Assembly (NCBI RefSeq): GCF_014636495.1
Contig: NZ_BMEM01000001.1
Span: 1,256,471 to 1,320,470 of the forward strand
Length of the DNA: 64,000 bases
From: Ornithinimicrobium tianjinense
GTDB lineage: Bacteria > Actinomycetota > Actinomycetes > Actinomycetales > Dermatophilaceae
Direction: 5' to 3'
Below, piece after piece: positions 46,158-55,142 of the stretch. Made by a program: the position numbers and the translations under genes. The notes beneath the pieces are model-generated. The model saw only the letters and a program-made list of their open reading frames with translations. It searched no databases and was not told the origin of the DNA. Every line of letters starts with the position of its first letter. Position 1 is the stretch's first letter.

Positions 46158-48026
46158 GTGGCACTCATGCGCACCATCACCGGTCCCACCGACCTCAAGC
46201 GGCTCTCGCCCCGGCAGGTGGAGCAGCTGGCGGGGGAGATCCGCGACTACCTGATCCACTCGGTCTCGCGCACCGGCGGCCACCTGGGTCCCAACCTCGG
46301 CGTCGTCGAGCTGACGATCGCGCTGCACCGGGTCTTCGACTCCCCGCGCGACACCCTCCTGTTCGACACCGGCCACATCGGCTACGTCCACAAGCTGCTC
46401 ACCGGCCGGCACGACTTCTCCACGCTGCGCCAGCAGGGCGGCCTGTCCGGCTACCCCAGCCGCGACGAGTCCGACCACGACGTCGTCGAGAACTCCCACG
46501 CCAGCACCTCGCTGTCCTGGGCGATCGGCATCGCCACCGCGCGCAAGCTCAAGGGCGAGACCGACCGGCACACGGTCGCGGTCATCGGGGACGGTGCCCT
46601 CACCGGCGGCATGGTGTGGGAGGCGCTGAACAACATCGCCGACCACCGCGACCTGCCGCTCATCATCGTCATCAACGACAACGAGCGCTCCTACGCGGCG
46701 ACGCACGGAGGGATGGCGGACTACCTCGCCTCCCTGCGCGCGACCAAGGAGTACGAGCACGTGCTGTCCTGGGGCAAGCGCCAGCTCAACCGGACGCCGG
46801 TGGTCGGCAAGCAGGTCTACGACACCCTGCACGGGATGAAGAAGGGCCTGAAGGACATCGTCAGCCCCCAGGGCATGTTCGAGGACCTGGGGCTGAAGTA
46901 CCTCGGTCCCGTCGACGGCCACGACGTCGAGGCGATGGAGACGGCGCTGCGCCGCGCCCACGACTTCGGCGGCGTCGTCCTCGTCCACGCGATCACCGAG
47001 AAGGGGCACGGCTACGACCCGGCGACGGCGGACGAGGCCGACCGCTTCCACGCCGTCGGCAAGATCAACCCCGAGACCGGGCTGCCGCTGGAGCTCTCCG
47101 GCCGCAGCTGGACCGACGAGTTCAGCGACGAGCTCGTGCGGCTGGGCCGCGAGCGCCAGGACATCGTCGCCCTCACGGCCGCCATGCTCATCCCGGTGGG
47201 CCTGCAGCCGTTCGCCGAGCGCTACCCCGACCGCGTCTTCGACGTCGGCATCGCCGAGCAGCACGCCGTCACGATGGCCGCGGGGCTCTCCTACGCCGGG
47301 CTGCACCCGGTGGTCTGCATCTACGCCACCTTCCTCAACCGTGCCTTCGACCAGCTGCTGATGGACTGCGCGCTGCACCGCCAGGCGGTCACCTTCGTCC
47401 TGGACCGCGCGGGCATCACCGGCACCGACGGCGCCAGCCACAACGGGATGTGGGACCTCGCGCTGCTGGCGATCGTGCCAGGCGTGCACGTCGCGGCGCC
47501 CCGCGACGGCCACCAGGTGGCCCTGGCGCTGCGCGAGGCGGTCGCCGTCGAGGACGGGCCCACCGTGGTCCGCTTCCCCAAGGGCACCGTGACCGCGCCG
47601 ATCGAGGCGGTCCGCACCGCCGGCTCCGTCGACGTGCTGCGGGACGGCGCCCCGGACCGCCCCCTCGACCTGCTCGTGGTCGGCGTGGGCTCGATGGCGG
47701 CGGTCGCGCTGGAGGTGGCCGACAAGCTGCAGGCCGAGGGCCGTTCCGTCATGGTCGTGGACCCGCGCTGGGTGCTCCCCGTCAGCGACGACCTCATCGA
47801 GCTCGCCCGCGACGCCGGCTCGGTGGCCGTCCTCGAGGACAGCGTCACCGGTGGGATCGCCGGGCAGCTGCGTCAGCGCCTCGACGAGGCGGGGGTGGAC
47901 GTCTTCGTGCACGCCTACGGCATCCCGGCGGAGTTCCTGGCGCACGGCTCGCGCGGCCAGGTGCTCGACCGGATCGGGCTGACCCCGGACGCCGTGGCGA
48001 CGTCGCTGTCGTCCCACCTCGCCTGA
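46158..48026 (+). CDS. dxs: 1-deoxy-D-xylulose-5-phosphate synthase
   Basis: 622 residues from GTG 46158 (AGGAGG eleven bases upstream; the next ATG at 46167 is too far). Transketolase-fold landmarks: the thiamine-binding [16 protein letters not shown] and later DND, active-site [16 protein letters not shown], the catalytic Glu in [16 protein letters not shown], and the [20 protein letters not shown] loop. It condenses pyruvate and glyceraldehyde-3-phosphate in the first step of the MEP isoprenoid pathway. It uses TPP, and this chromosome holds a TPP riboswitch thiamine set 14 kb away. Confidence 0.96.
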   Translation: MALMRTITGPTDLKRLSPRQVEQLAGEIRDYLIHSVSRTGGHLGPNLGVVELTIALHRVFDSPRDTLLFDTGHIGYVHKLLTGRHDFSTLRQQGGLSGYPSRDESDHDVVENSHASTSLSWAIGIATARKLKGETDRHTVAVIGDGALTGGMVWEALNNIADHRDLPLIIVINDNERSYAATHGGMADYLASLRATKEYEHVLSWGKRQLNRTPVVGKQVYDTLHGMKKGLKDIVSPQGMFEDLGLKYLGPVDGHDVEAMETALRRAHDFGGVVLVHAITEKGHGYDPATADEADRFHAVGKINPETGLPLELSGRSWTDEFSDELVRLGRERQDIVALTAAMLIPVGLQPFAERYPDRVFDVGIAEQHAVTMAAGLSYAGLHPVVCIYATFLNRAFDQLLMDCALHRQAVTFVLDRAGITGTDGASHNGMWDLALLAIVPGVHVAAPRDGHQVALALREAVAVEDGPTVVRFPKGTVTAPIEAVRTAGSVDVLRDGAPDRPLDLLVVGVGSMAAVALEVADKLQAEGRSVMVVDPRWVLPVSDDLIELARDAGSVAVLEDSVTGGIAGQLRQRLDEAGVDVFVHAYGIPAEFLAHGSRGQVLDRIGLTPDAVATSLSSHLA

Positions 48027-48048
48027 GGCCGAGGGCCGACCCGCGCCC

Positions 48049-49011
48049 GTGAGCCGCGTCGCGCTCGTCGTCAACCCGGCCTCGCGCGCCGCCGCGGCGG
48101 CGGTGGCCGCGGTCCGGCGCGCCTGCGCCGACGCCCGGCTGGGCGCCCCGCTCGTGCTGGAGACCACGCTCGAGGACCCCGGTCCGGGCCAGGTCCGGTA
48201 TGCCGTGGCGCAGGGTGCCCTGCGCGTGGTCGTCGCGGGGGGCGACGGCACGGTCCGGCTGGTGGCCGGCGAGCTGGGCGGCGTGCCCGACGTGATCCTC
48301 GGCGTGGTCCCCGTGGGGACGGCCAACCTCTTCGCGCGCAGCGCCGGCCTGCCCGTGCGCGACGCGGCGGTCCGCGACGGGGCGGCCCGCCTGCTCGCGC
48401 CGGCCGCGGAGGTGGCGGTCACGGCACCGGGGCGTGCGACGGACCTGGGCAGCGCGCGCCTGCAGGCGGCCGACGGGTCCCGGAGCGAGCACCCGTTCCT
48501 GGTGCTCGCGGGACTGGGTCACGACGCGGCCACGCTGGCCGCCGTGCGGCCGCGGCACAAGGCCAGCGCGCGCTGGCTGGCCTACTTCGCGCCGGGCCTG
48601 CGCCGCCTCAGCCACCCGCACCACCTCCTGCGGCTGACCCTGGACGGCCGCCCCGTCGACGCCGGCCCCCTGTGGAGCCTGCTGGCCGTCAACGCCGCCC
48701 GGCTGCCGGCCGGGGCGCGCGTCGTCCCCGGAGCACGGCTCGACGACGGAGTGCTCCACGCCGTCCTGGTCGCGCCCGCGGGCCTCCGGGGATGGGCGCA
48801 CATCGCCGCCACCGGCCTGGGCACGGTGGGCAGGGCATCCACCGAGGAGGCCTACCCCGCCGACCACCCGGCGCTGCGGTACCGGTCGGCCCGGGAGGTG
48901 CTCGTCCGGGCCCCCGGTCCGGTCCTCGCCCAGGTGGACGGTGACGTGGTGGGGGGTATCGTCGAGGCGCGCATCGTCCTGCACGCCGGTGCTGTGCAGG
49001 TGGCGCGCTGA
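48049..49011 (+). CDS. Diacylglycerol kinase catalytic-domain protein
   Basis: 320 residues from GTG 48049. The lipid/sphingoid kinase signature is complete: VNPASRAAAAAVAAVRRACA, the ATP loop VVVAGGDGTVRLVAGEL, VVPVGTANLFARSAGL and the C-terminal RSAREVLVRAPGPVLAQVDG with the usual acidic end. It would phosphorylate diacylglycerol or a related lipid alcohol. The next gene encodes an App1-like phosphatase with the opposite activity; both may act on the phosphatidate pool. Confidence 0.85.
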   Translation: MSRVALVVNPASRAAAAAVAAVRRACADARLGAPLVLETTLEDPGPGQVRYAVAQGALRVVVAGGDGTVRLVAGELGGVPDVILGVVPVGTANLFARSAGLPVRDAAVRDGAARLLAPAAEVAVTAPGRATDLGSARLQAADGSRSEHPFLVLAGLGHDAATLAAVRPRHKASARWLAYFAPGLRRLSHPHHLLRLTLDGRPVDAGPLWSLLAVNAARLPAGARVVPGARLDDGVLHAVLVAPAGLRGWAHIAATGLGTVGRASTEEAYPADHPALRYRSAREVLVRAPGPVLAQVDGDVVGGIVEARIVLHAGAVQVAR

Positions 49012-49049
49012 CCTGCCGACCGGCACGCACGGCCTACCGAAGGAGCACG

Positions 49050-50246
49050 ATGGACCCTCGCGCCTCCCGCATCACCGAGCTGACCTCGGGCTGGCGGACC
49101 GGCCCCGCAGCCGAACGGGAGGTCCTGGCGATCCTGCGTGAGGTGCCGCCCGGCGAGCTCGACGCCCTCCTCGCCGACCTGGACCTCGACCGGCTGATCG
49201 GTGACGTCGACGACCACGTCTGGGGCGCCGACCACCGCAGCCAGCTGCTCGACCTGCTCGTCACCACGCGCGGGGGCGAGCTGTCCACGGTCACCCTGGC
49301 CGCGCTGATCGCCGCCCTGCACTCGGGGCGCACGCCCCGCGCGCACCAGGAGGCCGTCGTGGGTGCGCTGCTGTCCAGGGAGGGGGCGGAGTTCCACGAC
49401 CTGAAGTACCGCCTGAACTCCTCCGGCGACTACCACGACCTCGAGCACCTCGTCTTCCGGGACCTCCACGAGGACCTGAGGGACCGGGTCATCGCCCACA
49501 TCGCCGCGCAGGCTGACAAGGACCCGACCTCGGACCTGCGCGTGCTGTGCGACATCGACGACACGCTCCGCTGCGCGATCCACGACGACCGCTACCCGCG
49601 CGGCACCGTCTACCCCGGCATCGTCGCCCTGCTCACCGCCCTGGACGAGGGTGCTGCCGCGGCGCCCAACCGCGCCGGGGACCTGACCTTCGTCACCGCC
49701 CGCCCGGGCGGCCCGCGCGGGCTGGTGGAGCAGTACACCCGCAACGGTCTCTCCGAGCTCGGCCTGCCGCCCCACGCGGTGCTGGGCGGCAGCCTGCTCA
49801 ACCTGCACACCAAGGCGGTCATCGCCGAGCGCAAGATCCAGAACATGGACCGCGACCGGCTGCTCTTCCCGGAGTGCCGGATGGTGTTCGTGGGCGACAG
49901 CGGCCAGGCCGACGGCGACGTGGGCGCCCAGATGCACGCCAAGGACCCCGACCACATCGTCGGGACCCTGCTCCACAACGTGACCGACCTCGACGACGTT
50001 GCCCGCGCCGAGTGGGCGGAGCACGGGGTCCACGTCTTCGACACCTACGCGGGGGCGGCAGCGCACGCGGTCCGCCTGCGGCTGCTGCGTCCGGACCAGG
50101 CTCAGGAGGTCGCCGAGGCCACCCGGACGGGGCTGGAGGCGCTCGACCTCACCCTGGCCCAGCGGTCCCGTCTGGAGAGCGACCTGGCGGCGGACCTGCA
50201 GGCGATCGAGGAGGCAGCCCGCGCCGTGGGGCAGGATGGGTCGTGA
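49050..50246 (+). CDS. App1-type phosphatase domain protein
   Basis: 398 residues with GAAGGAGC upstream. The C-terminal 240 residues carry the HAD-like phosphatase signature of phosphatidate phosphatase APP1: LRVLCDIDDTLRCAIHDDRY (nucleophile Asp pair), LTFVTARPGGPRGL and MVFVGDSGQADGDVGAQMHA (late acidic motif). The first 150 residues are helical and unrecognised. The family hydrolyses phosphatidate or other lipid phosphates. Adjacent to a diacylglycerol-kinase-like gene, giving a possible push-pull pair. No membrane segment. Confidence 0.75.
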   Translation: MDPRASRITELTSGWRTGPAAEREVLAILREVPPGELDALLADLDLDRLIGDVDDHVWGADHRSQLLDLLVTTRGGELSTVTLAALIAALHSGRTPRAHQEAVVGALLSREGAEFHDLKYRLNSSGDYHDLEHLVFRDLHEDLRDRVIAHIAAQADKDPTSDLRVLCDIDDTLRCAIHDDRYPRGTVYPGIVALLTALDEGAAAAPNRAGDLTFVTARPGGPRGLVEQYTRNGLSELGLPPHAVLGGSLLNLHTKAVIAERKIQNMDRDRLLFPECRMVFVGDSGQADGDVGAQMHAKDPDHIVGTLLHNVTDLDDVARAEWAEHGVHVFDTYAGAAAHAVRLRLLRPDQAQEVAEATRTGLEALDLTLAQRSRLESDLAADLQAIEEAARAVGQDGS

Positions 50247-50292
50247 GGTGCCCGGACCCGCCGGGCACCGTCCCGCGAGGAGGAGAGACACG

Positions 50293-50718
50293 ATGGCACT
50301 GGTGAGCACCGGTAGCGCGACCTGGAAGGGCAGCCTGTTCGAGGGCTCCGGCACCACCCGGCTGGAGAGCTCCGGCCAGGGTGAGTTCGAGGTCCACTGG
50401 AAGGGCCGCACCGAGGAGGGCCAGAAGGTCACCAACCCCGAGGAGCTGATCGGCGCCGCGCACGCGGCCTGCTACTCGATGGCCTTCTCCAACATGCTGG
50501 CCAAGAACGAGACCCCGCCCACCCAGCTGGACACGAGGGCCGACGTGACCTTCGTGCCCGGCGAGGGCATCACGGGCATCCACCTGACCGTGCGTGGCCA
50601 GGTGGAGGGCATCTCCGCCGAGGACTTCGCCCGGATCGCCGAGGAGGCCAAGAACGGCTGCCCGGTGTCCCAGGCGCTGGCCGGCACGACGATCACGCTG
50701 ACGGCCGAGCTGGCCTGA
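50293..50718 (+). CDS. OsmC-family peroxiredoxin
   Basis: 141 residues from ATG 50293, with GCGAGGAGGAGAG directly upstream. The two redox Cys are conserved: AAHAACYSMAFSNML and AKNGCPVSQALAGTTI. OsmC/Ohr enzymes reduce organic hydroperoxides, here probably with a thiol such as mycothiol or lipoamide as reductant. GLFEGSGTTRLES-like first strand fits OsmC (not Ohr) length. It ends before a strong bidirectional hairpin. Confidence 0.88.
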   Translation: MALVSTGSATWKGSLFEGSGTTRLESSGQGEFEVHWKGRTEEGQKVTNPEELIGAAHAACYSMAFSNMLAKNETPPTQLDTRADVTFVPGEGITGIHLTVRGQVEGISAEDFARIAEEAKNGCPVSQALAGTTITLTAELA

Positions 50719-50740
50719 CGGTCCCGCACGACCACCGCAC

Positions 50741-50775
50741 GACGGCCGGGGCCCCGCGCAGGGGCGCCGGCCGTC
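50741..50775. terminator. Bidirectional hairpin between osmC and the RIO kinase gene
   Basis: Outer arms GACGGCCGG (50741-50749) and CCGGCCGTC (50767-50775) with an inner GCCCC/GGGGC pair form a long stem with a 1-base mismatch and a 5-base loop, between convergent genes. Confidence 0.75.
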
Positions 50776-50791
50776 GGCACGTCCGCCACCG

Positions 50792-51670
50792 TCACAGGGC
50801 CAGTCCCACCGCCTCGGCGAAGAGCGCGTCGCCGTCGGCCTCCAGGCCCCGGGCTGCGAACCAGGCCGCGACGTTGGCGCAGTCGCGGTGCAGCAGCTGC
50901 GGACCCTGCGGGTTGGCGACGACGTCGACGACCTGGGGCAGGTCGATGGCGAGCACGACCTCGCCGTGGAGCAGCAGGTTGTACGCGCTCAGGTCGCCGT
51001 GCGCCCAGCCCAGCGCGGCCATGCCGAGGACGATCTGGACGACCTGCTCCCAGCAGTGCGCGAGCAGCTCGCCCTCGGCCCGCGTCTGCGCCAGCCGGGG
51101 CGCCGCGGTGCCGTCGGGCGTCCCGGCGAACTCCATGAGCAGCTCGGTGCCCTGGAGCGAGACCGGGTAGGGCACGGGCACGCCCGCCTCCCAGGCGGTG
51201 CGCAGCGCCACCCACTCCGCCTGCGCCCACTGGCCGGCGGCGACCTGACGGCCGTAGTCGGACCTGCGCGCCAGCGCGCGCTGGTCGCGGCTGCGCCGCA
51301 CGCCGCGGCCCTCGACGTAGAGGCTGTCGCGGTGGAAGGCGCGGTGCTGCGCGTCGCGGTAGCGCTTGGCGGCGAGCAGGCAGGACTCCCGGGGCCGGGC
51401 GGCGTACGGCGTCTCCGCGGCCCGCTCGAGGAGGAAGACGTCGGCCTCCTTGCCGGTCTTGAGGACACCCAGCTCGGTGTCGACGGCGCCGGCGTCGACG
51501 ACGAGCCAGTCGGGGCGCGGCTCCGGGCCGCGCATCCCGCGCTCGACGTCCCAGTAGGTGGTGGGGCGGCGGTCGGGACCGGCCTCCTCGGGCAGGTCGA
51601 GCTGGACGTAGTGGAAGGTGAAGGACGGGTCGACGTCACCCGTGGACGTCGGGGGGTGTGCAGCAGGCAC
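50792..51670 (-). CDS. RIO-type serine/threonine protein kinase
   Basis: 292 residues from GTG 51670, chosen because AGGAG lies five bases upstream. RIO1-like features: GVLKTGKEADVFLLER (P-loop replacement), the invariant Lys in LLAAKRYRDAQHR, the catalytic HGDLSAYNLLLHGEVVLAID and the family motif IDLPQVVD (metal-binding Asp). Bacterial RIO kinases are linked to ribosome-related signalling, but the role is unclear. A 37-codon ORF with a strong ribosome site overlaps the start in another frame and ends 34 bases inside the gene. It ends before the OsmC-facing hairpin. Confidence 0.86.
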   Translation of the reverse strand: MPAAHPPTSTGDVDPSFTFHYVQLDLPEEAGPDRRPTTYWDVERGMRGPEPRPDWLVVDAGAVDTELGVLKTGKEADVFLLERAAETPYAARPRESCLLAAKRYRDAQHRAFHRDSLYVEGRGVRRSRDQRALARRSDYGRQVAAGQWAQAEWVALRTAWEAGVPVPYPVSLQGTELLMEFAGTPDGTAAPRLAQTRAEGELLAHCWEQVVQIVLGMAALGWAHGDLSAYNLLLHGEVVLAIDLPQVVDVVANPQGPQLLHRDCANVAAWFAARGLEADGDALFAEAVGLAL

Positions 51671-51749
51671 GAGAACTCCTGGGGGAGAGGAAGAGCGGGG
51701 CGCTGATGCCCTGGTCCGCGGGACCACGGGCTGCGGTCAGGTCGACCAT
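51636..51749 (-). CDS. Possible 37-residue upstream ORF (leader peptide) overlapping the RIO kinase start
   Basis: ATG 51749 follows GGAGAGGAGGAGCC, a very strong ribosome site. The peptide opens MVDLTAARGPADQGIS and contains SRACCTPPDVHG near its end; the Cys-Cys codons lie right at the RIO start codon (51668-51670). The frame is +1 relative to the kinase. The TGA is at 51636-51638. A 5' hairpin (51768-51789) precedes it. This resembles Cys-sensing upstream ORFs described in mycobacteria, but the sequence itself is not a known leader family. Could be a chance ORF. Confidence 0.4.
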   Translation of the reverse strand: MVDLTAARGPADQGISAPLFLSPRSSRACCTPPDVHG

Positions 51750-51767
51750 GGCTCCTCCTCTCCTCAG

Positions 51768-51789
51768 GCGTCCGGTGAGCTCCGGACGC
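51768..51789 (-). promoter_or_regulatory. 5' leader hairpin upstream of the short ORF/RIO kinase
   Basis: GCGTCCGG (51768-51775) and CCGGACGC (51782-51789) form a perfect 8-base-pair stem with a 6-base loop, lying immediately before the ribosome site of the upstream ORF on the minus strand. Possible leader structure; transcript start is not known. Confidence 0.4.
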
Positions 51790-51880
51790 GGTCGTGGTGC
51801 AGGCCCCATGCTCCTGCCAGGGGCCCGCCGGCGTCCACCGGTTTATCACCGAGGAGAGCGGTACCGGCATACTCGCCTCC

Positions 51881-52633
51881 ATGGCAGGACGACCGACGGC
51901 GGTGGTGACCGGTGCGAGCGGCGGGATCGGGCGCGCGTGCGCGACGCGCCTAGCCCAGGACGGGTATGACGTGTGGGTCACCGCGCGCCGTCAGGACCGG
52001 GTCGAGCAGGTCGCGGCCGAGATCGGCGGGCGACCGCTCGTCGTCGACGTCACCGATCCCGAGGACGTGGCGCGGCTGGCGGAGGCGGTGGGCGACCGGC
52101 TCGACCTGCTGGTGAACAACGCCGGCGGCGCGCTCGGGGCCGACCCCGTGGCGCAGGCCGACCTGGACGGCTGGCGCGCCATGTACGAGACCAACGTCCT
52201 CGGCACGGTCGCGGTCACCAAGGCCCTGCTCCCGGCGCTGCGGGCGGCCGACCACGGCACGGTCGTCGTCATCGGCTCCACGGCCGGGGCGGTGGCCTAC
52301 GAGGGCGGTGGTGGCTACTGCGCCGCGAAGTTCGCCGAGCGCGCCGTCGTCGACACCCTCCGGCTCGAGCTCAACGGCACGCGTGTCCGCGTCAGCGAGG
52401 TGGCGCCGGGCATGGTGCGCTCGGAGTCGTTCGCGCTGACCCGGATGCACGGCGACGAGGCGGCGGCCGCCAAGGTCTACGAGGGGGTCGAGCAGCCGCT
52501 CACCGAGGAGGACGTCGCGGAGTGCGTCGCCTGGGTGGCCTCGCTGCCCGGGCACGTCAACATCGACCGGATGGTGGTGCGTCCGGTGGCCCAGGCCGCC
52601 GCGCACAAGGTGCATCGCGCCCCGCTGACCTGA
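51881..52633 (+). CDS. Short-chain dehydrogenase/reductase
   Basis: 250 residues from ATG 51881. Motifs: TGASGGIGRACATRLAQDG, NNAGGALGADPVAQADLDGW, VVIGSTAGAVAYEGGGGYCA with catalytic Ser, Tyr (YCAAKFAE) and Lys, and the tail DRMVVRPVAQAAAH. Classical SDR oxidoreductase; substrate unknown. CATACT ends seven bases before the ATG with no Shine-Dalgarno: leaderless. A GGTATGACGTG word (51963-51973) lies in codons for GYDVW. Divergent from the RIO kinase unit. Confidence 0.88.
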   Translation: MAGRPTAVVTGASGGIGRACATRLAQDGYDVWVTARRQDRVEQVAAEIGGRPLVVDVTDPEDVARLAEAVGDRLDLLVNNAGGALGADPVAQADLDGWRAMYETNVLGTVAVTKALLPALRAADHGTVVVIGSTAGAVAYEGGGGYCAAKFAERAVVDTLRLELNGTRVRVSEVAPGMVRSESFALTRMHGDEAAAAKVYEGVEQPLTEEDVAECVAWVASLPGHVNIDRMVVRPVAQAAAHKVHRAPLT

Positions 52634-52654
52634 GGTCCGTGGCAGGCTGGCGGG

Positions 52655-53431
52655 GTGATGGACTCCGACGCCGTGCTGGCCCTGCTCCAGGAGACCGCCG
52701 AGGCGGTCATCAACCCACGCTTCCGGGCGCTCGCCGACCACGAGGTGAGCTCCAAGTCCCACCCCGGTGACCTCGTCACCGTGGCCGACCGCGAGGCGGA
52801 GGTGCTGATCACCCAGGCGCTGCGCGCGGCCTACCCCCACACGCTGGTGCTGGGGGAGGAGGCGTATGCCGCGGACGCGCGGCTGATCGAGGCCTTCCAC
52901 GCGGCCGACCACGCGTTCACCGTCGACCCGGTCGACGGCACCCGCAACTTCGTGCACGGCTCGCCCGACCATGCCGTGATGGCGGCCGAGATCGTCGACG
53001 GCCAGACCGTCCGGGCCTGGATCTGGCAGCCCCAGCACGGCACAGCCTGGGTGGCAGAGCGGGGCGCCGGTCTCTACCGCGACGGACAGCGCGTGGAGCG
53101 CCCAGCGGCCCCGGAGGAGGTGGCCGACCTCGACGTGCGCACCTCCAGCCGGCGCGGCGTGGGCCAGATGCTCGGTCCCGCCGGCCCGATGTCGCTCACC
53201 TGGGTCAGCTGCGGGATCGACTACCCCCAGCTGGCCTCGGGCTCCTGCGACGCGCTGCTCTACCGCGCGACCATGCCGTGGGACCACGTTCCCGGGGCGC
53301 TGATGCTGGAGGAGGTCGGCGGCTACGTCGGCACCGTCGACGGGGAGCGCTACGGCCCGGGGATCCGCCCGCGCGGGATCCTCGCCGCGGCGGACGAGCG
53401 GGTCTACCGCGAGCTGCTGCCCTACGTCTGA
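52655..53431 (+). CDS. Inositol monophosphatase / histidinol-phosphatase-like enzyme
   Basis: 258 residues from GTG 52655 (ATG 52658 also possible). IMPase motifs: DLVTVADREAEVLITQALRA, LGEEAY, FTVDPVDGTRNFVHGSPDHA and, late, RATMPWDHVPGALMLEEVGG. Second such enzyme in the window, but only distantly like the one at 35933. The substrate may be inositol phosphate or histidinol phosphate. Its last 10 bases overlap the end of the convergent DUF2304 gene. Confidence 0.85.
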   Translation: MMDSDAVLALLQETAEAVINPRFRALADHEVSSKSHPGDLVTVADREAEVLITQALRAAYPHTLVLGEEAYAADARLIEAFHAADHAFTVDPVDGTRNFVHGSPDHAVMAAEIVDGQTVRAWIWQPQHGTAWVAERGAGLYRDGQRVERPAAPEEVADLDVRTSSRRGVGQMLGPAGPMSLTWVSCGIDYPQLASGSCDALLYRATMPWDHVPGALMLEEVGGYVGTVDGERYGPGIRPRGILAAADERVYRELLPYV

Positions 53432-53811
53432 GGACCGGTCGGACCGTCCTCGTGGCGGGTGTGCCCCCGGCTGTCGTGGATCGCGGCGCGCAGCGCGAGC
53501 TCGCGGGCCAGGGTGGTGACCTGCTGCTCCATCTGGCGCATGCGGCGGTAGGACGAGGCGACGAAGCCGAGGAAGAAGACGGTCAGCCCGTAGAGCAGCA
53601 GGTCGGCGCCGCGACCGACGCCGAGGAAGCGCGCCACCTGGGTCAGCAGCGCCGGGAAGAGGACGGCCATCGCGGCGAGCAGGACGAAGGCCACGAGCAT
53701 CAGCCGGCGCACGGCCTGGTGCCGGGCGCCGGCGCCGGAGCGGTTGAGCATGAGCGTGACGACCACGATCGCCACGAGCAGCAGGATCTTGATCAACGGT
53801 TGGTCGAGCAC
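53422..53811 (-). CDS. DUF2304 membrane protein
   Basis: 129 residues, ATG 53811. Three membrane segments (KILLLVAIVVVTLMLNR, LMLVAFVLLAAMAVLFP, LLLYGLTVFFLGFVASSYRR) followed by a short coiled tail (RRMRQMEQQVTTLARELALR), the pattern of DUF2304, small proteins usually paired with GT2 glycosyltransferases in glycan clusters. It follows the GT2 gene by ten bases, in the same direction. Confidence 0.83.
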   Translation of the reverse strand: MLDQPLIKILLLVAIVVVTLMLNRSGAGARHQAVRRLMLVAFVLLAAMAVLFPALLTQVARFLGVGRGADLLLYGLTVFFLGFVASSYRRMRQMEQQVTTLARELALRAAIHDSRGHTRHEDGPTGPQT

Positions 53812-53821
53812 GGGCGCGGCC

Positions 53822-54505
53822 TCACTTCAGGAACGTGTCGACGAGGATGTTGACGGAGTTGATGAGGGACTGCCCCTTGGCACGGCTGTAGTCGGTGTAG
53901 ACGATGTGCACCGGGTGCTCGGCCCAGGGCAGCCGGGTACGTCCCAGCTGCAGCACGATCTCGGTCGCGTGCGCCATCCTGTTCTGCCGCAGGTCCAGCG
54001 CGCTCGCGGCGTCGCGGCGCAGCACCCGCAGCCCGTTGTGCGCGTCGGTCAGGCGCAGCCCCGTCTGCTGGTTGGTCAGCCACACCGCACCCTTGAGCAC
54101 GATCTTCTTCAGCAGACCCGGCCGGGTGCGGTCGTCGAGGAAGCGCGAGCCGAAGACGATCGCCAGGTCCTCGTCCCTGGCCCGGGCGACCATCTCCGCG
54201 GCGTCCTCGACACGGTGCTGGCCGTCCGCGTCGAAGGTGACCAGGTAGGCCGCGTCCGTCGCGGCGAGCACGTACGCCATACCGGTCTGCAGGGCAGCGC
54301 CCTGACCGAGGTTGAACGGGTGCGAGACGACCACGGCGCCCGCCGCGGCCGCGCGCCCGGCGGACCGGTCGGTGCTGGCGTCGTCGACGCAGACGACGTG
54401 CGCGAAGGTGCGGCGCGCCGCGCGGACGACCTCCTCGATCACCGTCGCCTCGTTGAACAGCGGGATCACCAGCCAGGCGTCCTCGACGGGGGGCGATAAG
54501 GTCAT
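53822..54505 (-). CDS. GT2-family glycosyltransferase
   Basis: 227 residues from ATG 54505. GT-A fold motifs: WLVIPLFNEATVIEEVVRAA, VVCVDDASTDRSAG, GQGAALQTGMAYVLA, VTFDADGQHRVED (DxD-like metal site) and FGSRFLDDRTRPG. This resembles dolichol-phosphate-mannose-synthase-like enzymes that load a lipid carrier or extend a glycan. No membrane domain. GACAAT ends six bases before the ATG: leaderless. Divergent from the acyltransferase gene, 34 bases apart. Confidence 0.86.
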   Translation of the reverse strand: MTLSPPVEDAWLVIPLFNEATVIEEVVRAARRTFAHVVCVDDASTDRSAGRAAAAGAVVVSHPFNLGQGAALQTGMAYVLAATDAAYLVTFDADGQHRVEDAAEMVARARDEDLAIVFGSRFLDDRTRPGLLKKIVLKGAVWLTNQQTGLRLTDAHNGLRVLRRDAASALDLRQNRMAHATEIVLQLGRTRLPWAEHPVHIVYTDYSRAKGQSLINSVNILVDTFLK

Positions 54506-54539
54506 ACCTGCATTGTCCCGCACGCGATCAAGGAGTTCC

Positions 54540-55142
54540 GTGACAACACGCATCGTGGACAGCGCCGACGTCTCACCCGACGCCGTCGTGGGCGACGGCA
54601 GCTCCGTCTGGCACCTCGCGCAGGTGCGCGAGCAGGCGGTCCTCGGCGAGGGGTGCGTCATCGGGCGCGGCGCCTACATCGGGACCGGCGTGCAGCTCGG
54701 CGACCACTGCAAGGTGCAGAACTACGCGCTGGTCTACGAGCCCGCGCGCCTGGGCGACGGCGTCTTCGTCGGGCCGGCCGCGGTCCTGACCAACGACACC
54801 TTCCCGCGCGCCATCAACCCCGACGGGTCGCTCAAGAGCGCCCACGACTGGGAGGCGGTCGGGGTGACGGTCGGCACCGGCGCCTCCATCGGCGCCCGCG
54901 CCGTCTGCGTGGCGCCCGTGACCATCGGCGCCTGGGCCACGGTCGCCGCCGGCGCCGTGGTCACCCGCGACGTCCCCCCGCACGCCCTGATGGTCGGCGT
55001 CCCCGCGCGCCAGGTGGGCTGGGTCGGCCGCGCCGGCCACCCCCTGGAGCAGACCGGCACGCCGGGGCGGCTGCGCTGCCCCGCGACCGGCACCATGTAC
55101 ACCGAGCACGACGGCACCCTGACCGAGGAAGGCACCAGCTGA
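54540..55142 (+). CDS. Left-handed beta-helix acyltransferase (WlbB/WxcM-N-like)
   Basis: 200 residues from GTG 54540, with AAGGAG six bases upstream. Hexapeptide repeats run through the chain (VVGDGSSVWHLAQVREQAVL, VIGRGAYIGTGVQLGDHCKV, VTIGAWATVAAGAVVTRDVP), with the WxcM-N-like insert TFPRAINPDGSLKSAHDWE and the ending LMVGVPARQVGWVG. Such enzymes N-acetylate or N-acylate amino sugars on nucleotide-sugar precursors. The downstream aminotransferase and dehydrogenase complete a 2,3-diamino-uronate route. One-base overlap with the aminotransferase. Confidence 0.85.
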   Translation: MTTRIVDSADVSPDAVVGDGSSVWHLAQVREQAVLGEGCVIGRGAYIGTGVQLGDHCKVQNYALVYEPARLGDGVFVGPAAVLTNDTFPRAINPDGSLKSAHDWEAVGVTVGTGASIGARAVCVAPVTIGAWATVAAGAVVTRDVPPHALMVGVPARQVGWVGRAGHPLEQTGTPGRLRCPATGTMYTEHDGTLTEEGTS

